Translations under genes and position numbers: made by a program | Assembly: GCA_964017145.1 (NCBI GenBank) | Contig: OZ024842.1 | Location: 1,798,001 to 1,862,000 of the forward strand | Source of the DNA: Agrocybe praecox | Taxonomy: Eukaryota > Basidiomycota > Agaricomycetes > Agaricales > Agrocybaceae | Length of the DNA: 64,000 nucleotides | Direction of reading: 5' to 3' | Notes under the pieces: model-generated | The model's input: only the letters and a program-made list of their open reading frames with translations | Database searches by the model: none | Told to the model about the DNA's origin: nothing | Shown here: positions 34,331 through 46,289 of the stretch, piece by piece | Numbering within the stretch: position 1 is the first letter of the stretch | Layout of the letters: the number at the start of each line of letters is the position of its first letter

Positions 34331-37300
34331 TTACTGTAAAAACCCTTGCCTCTTCCAATAGTCACAATATTCTTCTAGATGCTTCTTGTCGAGTGCCGTG
34401 CTCCTCACCATTGTCGGCGAATCTATCTTTGCGTTTGTAGTTCGGAGAATCACGTCACCAGAGGCCATGCGAATGAAGTCGTGTTCTAGGAATTGTAGGA
34501 CTTTGAGGGCTTTGTTGTGTTCCTGGTCATCTCCGAATTCCTTCACGCGAGCAAGCCACTTTGCGAAGGGAATGGTGGGCAAAGGGCCTTCCTCTTTAGA
34601 GCCAAGGATAGTCGAAAGGCTTTCAAGTATCCCCTGCCAAGATTGGCGAGAAGGATTTTCCATGTGATAGATGGGCTGGAATCCGGAGGAGAAAAGGAGC
34701 TCGGAGACCACTGCAGCTGCGCGATTGACGGGCATCCAAGATAATGACTGTAAAAAATCGAATGAAGAAAATCAGATTATGTATGAATAACAAAGATTCG
34801 AAAAAACCGACCCCTTCAACTTGTGGCAAGGCCTTGACCATTTTTGACGTCCTGACGATGATAGGGAAGTGTTCTGTTTCATTCCATGCTCCTGAGCCTT
34901 CAGGACCTGTCATCTGGCCTATGCGAACAGATGATGTGCGTAGGAGAGGTTTGTCGGTAGCGGAATCATCATTGACGACAGACTGCTTGAAGTATTCGTT
35001 GATCTTCAATAAAATTTCTTCGCAAACCCATTTTGCCTCTGGATACCCAAAGTCATCCGTGCAACGCGGGTCAAGCTCAACTTCAGGTACATCTCCAGGT
35101 CCCTGAGGATTTACAATTGGGTATCGTCCAACTACAGCGATGGAAGAAGCAAACAACAGCCTCTTTGGTTCAACTTGGGCCCCATGTGCGGGACAGCAGA
35201 AATTCTGAGAAGCGCCGAGCAAGGAAAGTTGTACGAGATTTGAAAGCACCTTGACCTGGCTTTCTAAAGAAGAAAGGTTGCGATTAAAGTCGACGGGCCA
35301 GGCATTATGAATGATATGGGTGACAGAGTGCAACTTTGAAGAAAAAGCAAATAAGAAATTTACAACAACAAAACGATGACTGTGAATTACTTACTTCTTC
35401 GTACTGCTTAGAATCCAAGCCAAGGTTGGCCTGACTTGTTGTCGAACCAAAGAAGGTAACTTTCGACCATGCTTCATCATCACCTTCGACAGTGATGCCT
35501 CTTTTCTTCATCATGCTCAATTGATATTCCCGTGCAGATCCATCTCGAGGTCGGTTGAGACAGAATACTTTGCTAATGCTAGAGTCCGACACGAAGCGCG
35601 ACAGGAGCATGCAACCCAGACTACCAGTTGAACCGGTCAAGAGGACCACCTTTTTGGGCAAAAGGGTGGAGTGGCCGTTGACGAGAGGGTGGTGAGCGCA
35701 TTTATTATCAGAGGGGAGCGAAGCACCGTATGCTTTGATTTCTTCGACATAACGATCGACCATCTCGACCATTGCCTTCACTCTTCTACTCTCTCTATCG
35801 ATAGGGTCAGAGTCATTGACACCAGCACCCTGACCGAGCAAGATCTGGGTCAAAGCACCAGCCAACTTTCCAACAGATGAGTTCTGGAATACAAAGTCGA
35901 GGGGAAGTTGCTTCGCTCCTTCCTCACCATCAAAAGAAGTAACTTTAAGTGCGTTCTGCAAAGCCGTCCTGAGTCGGGTTGCTTGAAGACTGTCCATCCC
36001 AACTTCAAAGAAATCGGTTTCGTCACCATCAGGTGAAGAAAGGAAGTCCGCCTTGTTATGTGTGCAGACCAAAATAAAGTCTCTGATCGTCTTGCGAAGA
36101 GCGTCCCCTCCTTCTTGATCCTTCGGGACAGGAAGAGCATCTACATCAGCAGTAGCGAGCTCCGCCTGCTCGTAGCATTGTCCAATTTCTTCCTCGAACG
36201 CGGCATAGTTAGCCTTACGAGCTAGACTGCCTTTATCGGTTCGCAGCAATGGCTTGATGGAGGAGTAAGTGAGGACAATCATGTTCATTGAGATTTTGCC
36301 ATGAGAGTCAGTCGATTCGTTTCCACGTTCGACATAAGGCTGGAAAGCTTTCAAGAATTTCGTTGCTCCCTCTGTTGTGGGAGGGTACTCCTTCTCATTC
36401 GCCTCGGAAATTTCCACAAGCAATCCCAGAGATGCCCTTCCATCTCCGAAGGCCAGAGCATCTTTAACGGCGGGGAACTCTGATGCGGCCTTTTCGAGGG
36501 TGGTGGGGCGAAGTTTCTCCCCCGTTGCAAGAACGATGAGGTCATCTGTACGACCACGGATCCGGACCTGGACTGTGGTCGATGTCGGATGCATCTCGAG
36601 GGAGTCTTGGACGAAGAAAGGTTCACCCCATCCATGCGGATGACCTATGAGTCTGTATGAGCGGGTGGGAGCGTCTAAGAGCTCGAATACGAGCCCAATG
36701 TCTGTACGGGGCAGGAGGTAATGCCAATCATAATCCGCCGGTACTGGTTGGATAAGAGCGATAGCACCAATTTCAGTGGCTCCTGTTTTCGATAATAAGC
36801 GACCTCGTCTAAAAAAAGAATGTCATGACATACCCCAGTGATTAAGTAAATTCACGCCATTTGCTACGAGCTCTGCTCCTATGTGCTCCTTCATGGGTGC
36901 ACCACCAATAGCAATAAAATCTAGTGTTTGAAGAACAGGGAGTGTGTTGAGCTCCTTCATGATTAACATGTCCTCCAGAATGGATGGCACGGACATCATG
37001 TAACGTGCTTTCACAGAAGTGAGGGCAACGAGAGTGGAGCGTGCTGTCGGGATAATTGATGCGGAGGGTAGTACGCAAGGCATTCCAATGGAAAGTGCTA
37101 GAGAGGGAGCAAGAAGACCAAATCCCTAAAATTAAGCCCCGTTAATAATTGAAGACGGTGCAGCGTTTGATAATAACTAACATGGTATAGTGGCAGGGTG
37201 GATACGTTGAAAGCGAATGGTTCTCCTTGCTCTGGCATGTTGTGGCAGGCCGCGTATACGAGCAAGTAAGAAGGCGCGTGATAGATGGGCTTTGGAAGTC

Positions 37301-38004
37301 CAGTTGTTCCCGACGAGTGCATGATAACGGCCCCAAGTTCGTGTCGTTCTCTATGAACGTATGCAGGCGGGATCACTGTCAAAGGTACAAGTGCAGGATG
37401 TTCATGATTCAAGAAGTCTTCATAGCCTAGTGCTTCTACGAAGGAAACCTTCTTCTCTGCTGTGATGTGATCGGGATCCTCTGCGAGTAATTCTTTGGTT
37501 TCTTTGGAAAGACGAGCTACTTGATGATTAACAAGGATGGTGGCCGCGGCCGTTGTCTTGAGGAGATGAGCAATTGCAACTGGAGTAAGTCGCGCAGAAA
37601 GGCACAGAACCTATGAAGCAGGTTGGTTATTACGTTGACTGGCCTAATCTTCTTTCCAAATCACTTACCGGCGTACCGAGACGCAACAGAGCAGCAATAT
37701 AGATATAGATGGTGATATCGCTTCCAAGCAACACACCTACAGGATCCGGATACTTTTCACCCTCCTGGCGGCCGTTTGTACTTCCAGAAGCAATCAACCA
37801 TGCACTGCATCGTTCTACAGCAGCTTGCAATTGTGCAAAAGTTATTCGACAAGGGGTAGATCCTTCTCCTGAACGCGTTTGCAGACAAAAGACATCATCT
37901 GGATTATGTTGCGCATTGAATTCGATAAGTTCTGGGAGACCATTGACTCCTTCAGGCTGGTCAGGAGTGTAGCCAAGGTTCAAGTGTGGGCGACGAAAGA
38001 CCAT
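34331..38004 (-). CDS. Adenylate-forming reductase 1 (A-T-R, NRPS-like carboxylic acid reductase)
   Basis: Activates a carboxylic acid as its adenylate, loads it on a phosphopantetheine arm and releases it reductively as an aldehyde. Exons 38004-37669, 37610-37182, 37125-36834, 36782-35395, 35333-34812 and 34747-34331 give 1127 residues in frame. Adenylation: VIMHSSGTTGLPKPIYHAP, NHWGATEIGAI, GRTDDLIVLATGEKLRP, and the A10-type LLRTDKGSLARK lysine. Thiolation: FFEVGMDSLQATRLR. Reductase: LLTGSTGSLGCMLLSRF (NADPH site), HIIHNAWPVDFN, and FGYPEAKWVCEE with the Tyr/Lys pair. No condensation domain, so no peptide is formed. It is divergent from the flavin monooxygenase across 338 bp. Given the PKS, an orsellinic-type aryl acid is the natural candidate substrate, but other acids are possible; the specificity code was not decoded. 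Confidence 0.92.
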
Positions 38005-38342
38005 GGTTGGACAGTATACAGGGATGCCAATAACCGGCCTGATATGAAAAGAGTATTATTGATATTCATTTTCGCTGGTTTAGTCGATAGATGGTGCCAA
38101 AAGCACCACCGTTTTCTCCGTGAGTGCAGAGTAAGAAGGCGTTCATTTTTGATAAGTACGAAAACGCTGCAGACGAGGTCGGGCGGTGAGCCAAACTCGG
38201 GTAAACATACGCCGATAACGGAGTAAGCAGTGGTGGCATAGTCTCTCCTCTTTTCGTTCCAAGTCTCGATTCATTTCTTTTTTATTATTAAAGACCTTCA
38301 ACATGCTATCAGTCTCTATCGTATTATCCGCTCCGTATCGAA
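38005..38342. promoter_or_regulatory. Bidirectional promoter, adenylate-forming reductase 1 / flavin monooxygenase
   Basis: The 338 bp between two start codons reading outward. It contains CGGAGTAAG at 38219-38227. The short distance implies shared control of the two genes. Confidence 0.6.
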
Positions 38343-40771
38343 ATGTCTGCAGTTGAAGAAACGTATGATGTTGTCGTCGTTGGCGCCGGTATGAATTTTA
38401 TTAACCTGTCGTTTACTCATTAACTAATTCTATTATTATGTAGGCCCTGCCGGTCTAATGACCGCGACAATTCTGGCGCGTATGGGTCATAAACCCCTAG
38501 TAATTGACAGTGAAGATCATAGAGCACACGAATATGGTCGTTCAGACGCCTTTCAATGCAGGTAAACATCAATAATATCTTCTTTGCTTTAGGGCCGTTT
38601 CTCAAACGATTCTATGTCTGCAGATGCATGGAAGTCATGCAGAGCCTTGGCGCACCCATCGAGCAGCTCGAGCACATGGGAAAGAAGTTGTACGGTCGGA
38701 CCTTCTGGGAGATATCAGAAACCAAAACCCAGAGAACCGCGTTCGCTCGATTCTATCCCGAATTCCTTGACTTCGACAAGGATTACTCGCTTGCTGTTCG
38801 ACAAGGCCTCATTGAACAAGTTCTCATCCATGATCTCGAGAGCCATTGCGAGGATGGCTTCAAGGTCCAGTGGAATTGGGGGTTCAACTCCATGGACTTG
38901 CCCGCACCCGATTCTCAAGACGGGCTTAGCACGCTTAGGTTGTTGAACACTAAAACGAAGGAGGAAAAAGTGATCAAGACCAAATACGTCATTGGCTGTG
39001 ACGGTGCCCGTTCTTCAGTGCGCCGTTGGGCAGGGAAGGATTTTGGGGTAAAATTAGAAGGCGCTTCCTTACCAGTGACATGGTGTGTCCTGGACGCTGT
39101 CGGTCTGAAGTCTGACCACCCTGATCTTGAACGCTTGTGGTGAGTCTTACTGTGATCTACCTACGCGTATCATAAAATTAATTTCATCATCGTAGCATCG
39201 TGCGTTCCACAAAGGGCATTGTGCTCGTCATCCCTCGCGAGCCGATCAACGGAAAACCAGCAGCCCGATTCGATATCCAAGTGGAAAAATCGAAAGAAGA
39301 AACCACTGAAGCAGAAGCTACGCGCCTGATCAAGGAGATCTTCCATCCATTTAAAGTTGAGTGGGATGAAGTGAACTGGTGGTCGATTTACGATGGTTAG
39401 TCCTGAATAGTTACCTTTGCCGATCCATGTCTCATTTATTTCCAGTTGGGCAAAGAATCATCAATCAATACAGTATTGATGATAAAATCTTCTTTGTCGG
39501 TGATGCTTGCCATACTCACAGTCCTCGAGGTAACCATTCATGCGACATTTTTGCTTTCAATTTGCTGAGTGCTCACTTATAACTCACAGCTGGTCTTGGT
39601 CTCAATACTGCCCTTCTGGAAGGCCAGAACCTTGCTTGGAAGCTTGGCCTTGTTCTCAGGGGTGAAGCTAAACCTTCGATTCTCGCTACTTATGCATCAG
39701 AACGACACTCCGTAGCGAAAGAGCTCATCGACATGGATAGACAACTCGTCACCATCTACGCCGATCTCGAGAAGCAAAATATCGACAACTTTGCATCCGA
39801 AGAGACTGCTGCTTGGTTGAAGAAATTGCAGATGTTCCAAGCCAAAAACTATGCTGTAAGCTCATTTAGGTCAACCATCTCGATATCAAATTGGCTAATA
39901 CCACCCACAGTACCAAGCAGGCGCGTCGATCGTCTACAGTCCAAGTATGGTCACCGTTACTCCTGATAATAAAACCGATACCATGACCATAGGACAGCCT
40001 GGCGTCGCTGTCGGCTCGCGTACTCGTCCCGCTGTTGTCACTCGCCTCTCTGACTCTGTCCCCGTCTCCATCCTCCCGCAGTTCGACGGTCGCTTCACTG
40101 TATACATTCTCTTAGGAGATGTGGAGACGGAACCGGAAAGAATTGAACAACTAAAGAGCATCGACGATTACATTCGTTCTTCCTCAGTTGGCTCAATTTT
40201 TGGAAAATACGGGAAAGACGTAATCGTCGAGGACAAACCCAAGGCGCGACGAATGCCTGCACTTCGTATTCCTAGCACAAGTGCCGCCTTCTGCTCTAAC
40301 AAGGATATCTTAGACAACTCCCCAACGTTCCCAGACGGACGTGTCCTCTATTCATACGACTACGATGACATCCCCCAGATCACTGGCGCCCACCTTGCAC
40401 CCGCTCATTCACTCTTCCGCGTGTCGGTGGCTGTCACGAATCCCATTGCGAGCAACACCATCCAGGATACCCTTATCCCCATCCTCTATCCCACCGCCGC
40501 TGACTCTGCTGCAGCTGCAGTAAAAACCCGGATTCTGCAACCTGCTCATGTCTTCTGCGATGACATTCCTATCATCTCCCCATACCGACAAACCGCTCCT
40601 GAAGCCGGGCTCGTCTTCGAGCACCCACTCCACCAAAAGTGGGGTGTGGACGTCAAAGTCGGAGCCGTTATCGTTGCCCGTCCTGATGGTCACGTAGGCC
40701 TGAAAACCAAGGGTGTTGGTGTGGACTCATGGAAGGAAGTTGAATCGTATTTCTATGGCATTCTCGTCTAA
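38343..40771 (+). CDS. FAD-dependent aromatic monooxygenase, phenol 2-monooxygenase type
   Basis: Class A flavoprotein hydroxylase, likely adding an ortho hydroxyl to a phenolic ring. Exons 38343-38388, 38444-38561, 38624-39139, 39196-39395, 39446-39529, 39590-39855 and 39911-40771 give 696 residues in frame. The FAD fold starts DVVVVGAGPAGLMTATILA; the mid-protein YVIGCDGARSSVR is the DG motif; FFVGDACHTHSPRAGLGLN is the GD motif contacting ribityl. The C-terminal third, ending GAVIVARPDGHVGLKTKG, is the thioredoxin-like dimerisation domain of phenol hydroxylases. In a PKS cluster this enzyme can make the catechol that an extradiol dioxygenase would need, or perform decarboxylative hydroxylation of an aryl acid; the sequence does not choose between these. 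Confidence 0.92.
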
Positions 40772-42543
40772 ACCCCATCGAGTTCAAGGGCATTCTATAG
40801 AAAAGATGTACGAAATAAACATTGTATTTATATGTCGTTTAGGGAAATATTGTTCGATGCGACCATACAGAAAGACGACTTGTATGGTATGGATCAGAGG
40901 CATACAATCAACTTCCGTTCTGATGTAATCATCTTCGCTCCCGGTCTGATGCACCAAGTAGCTAGACAAAAATCATGGATGAAGAAGATAATTGATACGT
41001 CAAGGATTCGATCACTGGTCGCCGCTTGGTTGGTCCGGCTCCCGGGACTGAAGCTAGACTATAATGGCGACGAAGATATGTGTTCCACAATATCCATTGG
41101 CAATACAAGAGAAGGTTTAAACCGAGGAGCTCCCATTTCGGATCCATAGGTTAGGAATCTGTGTCTGCATTAGTTATATTAAAGCATTAATTGTACCCGT
41201 TGTATTAACAGTGCTAGGATAGGCTGCAGAAACACTCTCAGGAGCAAGGTTTTACTGAGCAGTTACCTCTGATATATGATAACTTGCGGTTGCCATTGGC
41301 AAGCTTTCACTTTGGTTGTAAAACCCAAAGATATCTTAATTTCACTTTTTCTTGGTTCATCTTAAAGTTTGAGAAGTATGAATGGAAGATACTTAGGGCG
41401 CTTTTCACAGGTGTAAGTAGGCGTAGGTAGTCTTTCGCAATTCTTTCGAGTTCATCTCTTACCGTATTGGGGAATTATTTCCATATTAGACAGCGGTTTG
41501 ATCACAATAACATTTCCTCTTTTTGGGAATCCCCATCAGCAGGCTCCCCAGCACGTGTGACAGTCGTTTTTTGCTGGCGTTTCTGCCTCGGCCGCATCGC
41601 TTCTCGTGGTGTATCTTGCTGCCCTTGCCGCAGGCAAATTTCTCACTTTCTTACGACGTTTTTCATTGTTTGAACCCGCCCCACTTGTTTATACCTTTGT
41701 TTTAGCAAGATTTATCAGGCTTCGGACTAGCAAACGAAGTGCAGGAGAAAGGTTAACGAAGTCGTACATAACAACTTAGAAAACGGTATCGCAGGAGACT
41801 ATGCGCCACCTAATGACAGTTATTTCTGTAATACAACTGCTTTATTGATTTGATTGGACTGACTCCTGCCAAACGTAAAGAGCTGAATGTATGGGTGAAA
41901 TGTGTATAAATAGATTACAGAGACCTAGAATCCCAGGTGCGTAGGTGACATATGGTACATGCAAAAGCAAAAGATATGTCACGACGCTTTGAAGTAATGG
42001 GCGTTAAAAAAAGCCGGACAAAACCACACTGATAACCGTTCCACTATACTTCCACCGTTGAAAATATACATGATTAACGGAATATACCATCCCGTATCCG
42101 ATAATTTCTGTCAGTCATCACAGTGTCAACGGTTAACGCACATGTATTGCAAGGTTTTATTCTGCCTCTTACTTTCGCATACAAAGACAGGTTTAAGGCT
42201 GTGATCATGACGCAGCATCTATCGGTTTGCTATCTTGAATTTAGTGCGCTGAAAAACAGTGTATACGGTAAGTAGTAAACTATCAAATGTACCCTGCCAG
42301 TTGTTTGTGCTCGCCAGCTCTCTTCAGGATGCAGCTCAAACGATTAGCACATCCTAAATTCTTATGGTTCGATGTGTTTGTTTTCGGATTGAGATTGTAT
42401 TATTATATAGTTACAGGTTCGTCGAAATTCAATAGGGCAGATCGAAGACAAGGTGCACAGGTGATTTCGGATTTGAGACGCACAAGGATGTGCTTGTAAC
42501 ATTCTATTTACAAATACATTTTACAAACAACAATTTAAGCGAT
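40772..42543. other. Intergenic region, convergent, 1.8 kb
   Basis: Mostly AT-rich and gene-free. Around 41070-41120, on the minus strand, a frame reads LPMDIVEHI, resembling the start of a fungal F-box, but it stops soon after and no flanking exons were found; it may be a decayed fragment or chance. No RNA gene was recognised. Confidence 0.4.
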
Positions 42544-45500
42544 CTAATGCAAGAATCCAATACCCTTCCAGTAGTCGATGAAAAGGCGCATAGCAGTCTC
42601 ATCAACCCGCTTCACATTGGCCAATGAAGGTGATACTGTCTTTGTTTTATCAATAGCCAACCTGCATCGAATACCCTTGCCAGACATGTTGTTCTCAAAG
42701 AAGGCAGTGAGCTTGATGGCCGGGTTGTCCTCCGCAGATTGAGTCGAGCTCTTTAGCTGCTTAACCCACTCCTTCATCGAGACTACCTCTAGTGGTTTGT
42801 CCGTCTTTAGTAAATCCTGAACGGAAGGCAACAAATCAGCCCAAGGTGCTGGTTGTGGGTTCGATACGTGGAAAGTGCCTGCTCCACGCTCGCGATCCAG
42901 CGCGACGTCGACGATAGTGTGGGCCACATCGTCGACAGGAATCCAAGGAATAACTGGAAGCCAGTCGCGAGGAATTATTCCGAGCTCCTGACATCCACGG
43001 AAGAGGACGGGGACATGGTCTGTCGCGTTCCAAATGCCGTGTTTGTTGTCTCCAGAGATTTGGCCGATGCGGAAAGAAAGAGTCTTGAGGCCCGTCTTCT
43101 CAGCGGCAATGGCAAGGATGCGTTCTCCAACGTATTTACTGCGAGCATAACCCTGGGTAAGGCAGATAGATGGTTCGTCGATAGGTTCCTCTGGAACAGG
43201 TCCAGCAGTATAGGCTCCGGCGGAGGCAATGGAGGACGTAAATGCGACGCGAGGGGGAGTAGATCGAGGGGAGGTCAAAGCAAAGTCGACGATGTTCCTC
43301 AACCCAGTAATGTGCACACTCTCAAAAGTAGCGAGTTGCCAGTTGAAGTTGAGAGCCCATGCGTTGTGAATAACAAGGGTGACAGAACTGTGAATGGCCG
43401 CGAACACTTCAGCAGAAAGTCCGAAGGATGGAGCGTTAATTTCCACGTCGTAAAATGCGACACGATCACCAGATAGCGAAGAAGGATCCAGCTTGCGTTC
43501 GGAGAAGGATGCCTGTTGACGCTGCAAGGTAGGAACGGAGCCGCGCCTATTGAAGCAGATGACCTTGCTGACTTTCTCATTGCTCAAAAGGGAGGCAAGG
43601 ATAAAGGTACCCAAGGATCCGGTAGATCCAGTCAAGATTACGACTTCACTACCATCGTCATTGAGAGTAGCTGCAGGGGTATGCGTGGGGAAGGAGGCGG
43701 TATATTTCGCCACTGTATCGTTGATAATCTTTGCGTGGGATGCTTCATCATCATCTGCGGTAACATGGCCCGTCTTGAAAAGGGTTGCAGTTGCGCTAGC
43801 CATGGAACGGGGGGTGGTAAATAAGAAGACGAAGTTCTGAGGAACTTCAGATACGAGACCTGCTGTTCGCTCGTCACCACGCAGTGAGGAAAGTAAAGAG
43901 TTCCGAACAAAGATAGCCTTGAGAGAGTCCATACCCAAGCTAAAGACGTCATCGTCAGAGCCGATTGATTTGTTCAAAGCTTCGTTGATGATAATTTGGA
44001 AGAATGGAGTGAGACTCTCTTCGTCTATGGTGGGAGGCAGACTCTTGCTCGAGGAAAATGACTCGACGGTCAGGTAAAGTTCATCGATCTCAGGAGCATA
44101 CAATTGGATGGCAGGCTTGCGACGGACGCTGCCTTTGTCGGTACGCGGAAGGAGTTTATCGGGAAGGGTAACCAAAATCATTTCCTTCCAGATCTGTGAA
44201 TGGGATGGGCTCGATTCATTGGCTTTCTGTACTGCAGGCCAGATCTCGTTACGGAATGCAACCAATGCAACCTCGTCCTTGGGATCGAATACATATTTCT
44301 CAGCAGGTTCAACGAGTATACCATTTTGAGTACGACCAGTTCCGAATACGACCGCTGCAGCGACGTGAGGATGGGCTTCGACAGGTACTTCAATTGGACG
44401 TGAAAGGGTCTTTTCGCCATTTGCAAGAACAATGACATCGTCAGCACGTCCGCAGTGTTTGAACAGACGTGGATGGGTAGGATGCTTCTGGTACAAGTCG
44501 GAGGTGGAATAACCTTCAGTTCCGTTAATGTTGACGTTGATAGTTCCAGGTTTCCAGCCATCCTTTGCAAGGATGATGAGCTCAAAAGGACCTGAGCCTG
44601 GCTCGGCTCCCCTTGGTTCGAGGACGATATCCAGATCTGGCCTAAGCTGATGGTACTGCCAATCCTCGGATGCCCGGTCGGCAGGCTCTAAGACGTTCAT
44701 TTGTCCAATTTCTGTGGATCCAAGCATGGACAAGAAGTGGATCTTCTCCTTAACGAGGAAGGTACCCAAGTGTGGCGGTACGGGTGCACCAACGAAGAAC
44801 CAGAATCGACGTCCACGCATAACATCCATCCCACTTTCAAGGGCAGATACCTCTTCAATCACCGAGGGCGCACCAATGACAACATCGGGTGCATTTGAAC
44901 TTTGACAAATGTCGACGAGGTATGATGCAGTTACAGGCTTCGAAGAATCGGGGAATACGACCTTCCAACCGAGCCAAATGAGAGAGGCACGAGTGAGTGC
45001 GACTCCAGATCCATGGAAGAGAGGAAGGGTCGCCAAAACTGAAGAACCTGAGTATTTGGCAACGAATTCGGGGGGATAAAAGCCTTGATGAAAGACGAAA
45101 TTACTATTCCATGCGACCGGTTTTGGTAGTCCAGTTGAGCCGCTGGTATGAAGAATGATAAACGGCTTGTCGCACTCTTCATCCCATTTAAGATCGTAAG
45201 GGAATGGTTCAGAGGCGGGTGCCCCGGGGACAGGTGGGGATGCAATATCGTGAACTGGGATTGAGCCTAGCTCAGCAGCAGCGGCCTCGGCCTCGGCCCT
45301 ATTGAAAGAATCGGTAATGACGGCGGAGCTGTTGGTCAACCTGAGAAGGTTGATAATAGCCTCACGGCTGTTGCGAGGTGATATAAGGAGTGGTGCGACG
45401 CCGACCTTATGAAGCGCATAAATGGATACCATGTACGCGGCACCACTTCAAAAACAATCAAATTATTGTATTATTAACGACGAATGATTGCATACCTGCG

Positions 45501-45773
45501 AGCAAGGATACCCACGACTTTTGTAGGCTCAGAAGATGAGCGTCTGGCACCGATCTTCTCATTAAACTCCCAAGCTGTAGTGTTTACTGCACGGCCGAAA
45601 TCTTCAAAGGTAATGTCGATATACTTGGAAGATCCAGGAGCAGGATAGCTGATACAAACGCGATTAGCATCGTTTTGAGCACGCAAATCGATGAAGCGAG
45701 GTATCAGATCAGGTCCAGAGGGTAATGCACTAAGGCCTGATACGGCCAAATTCTCGTTTGAAGGCATGAACAA
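42544..45773 (-). CDS. Adenylate-forming reductase 2 (A-T-R, NRPS-like carboxylic acid reductase)
   Basis: Second enzyme of the same three-domain type, 1059 residues, from only two exons (45773-45496 and 45445-42544). Adenylation: FIILHTSGSTGLPKPVAWN, SMLGSTEIGQMN, CGRADDVIVLANGEK, and A10-type LPRTDKGSVRRKP. Thiolation: VFSLGMDSLKAIFVRN. Reductase: VILTGSTGSLGTFILASLL, LVIHNAWALNFN, QGYARSKYVGERIL, and a WIPVDDVAHTIVD segment. Its core motifs differ from those of reductase 1 and its gene has one intron instead of five, so the two are not a recent tandem duplicate. It may act on a different acid or at a different step. It ends in the family-typical IDYWKGIGFLH, similar to the ending of reductase 1 (CDYWKRQGFLQ). 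Confidence 0.92.
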
Positions 45774-46289
45774 ACTGTCGATATGGACTACGGGACGAAT
45801 TGGATTAGTGTTGTCCTACAAAATTCTAGCAGAGAAAACTTACAGTAAAGTCCAAGGCTTGTGAAGCGCTTGCCTAGGCCTCAGATACGATATCGATGTA
45901 TATGTAGGAGACAGTCGTTTGCTTCGCATCGGAGTACTGAGTGGTACCTGGCACCTCCGGATGCGGACTTGTATCAAGGCAAATTCATGAAATAGAGCAT
46001 TTTCTGTTACAGAGAAGTAGTGATGTCGGGTGATGGCAGAGAGCCATGAGCAAGAAAATCTTTTTTGAGAGTAAACAGAGAAAAATTTAAGATTGAATGT
46101 GTTGGCAAAACAAGCAACGTCGGACGCGATATATTATCGTGACGCGTCGCGTAACGCCAAATGGCAAGTCCTGGCGTTTTCATCTCCTCGCGGCCACGTG
46201 CTATACAGGGTATCTTCCCCACCGCCAATTCCGAATCACATTAACTAAAGACGCACTGGACGCTTGCGAGATGATTCTACAGACCAGAC
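45774..46289. promoter_or_regulatory. Divergent promoter region, reductase 2 / ALDH-like gene
   Basis: About 515 bp between outward-reading genes, containing CGGAGTACT at 45930-45938. No coding sequence was recognised. Confidence 0.5.

Noticed and set aside
41060..41150. Possible F-box gene on the minus strand (LPMDIVEHI)
   Set aside because: Only nine matching residues, a stop soon after, and no downstream exons or leucine-rich sequence; more likely chance or a decayed fragment.
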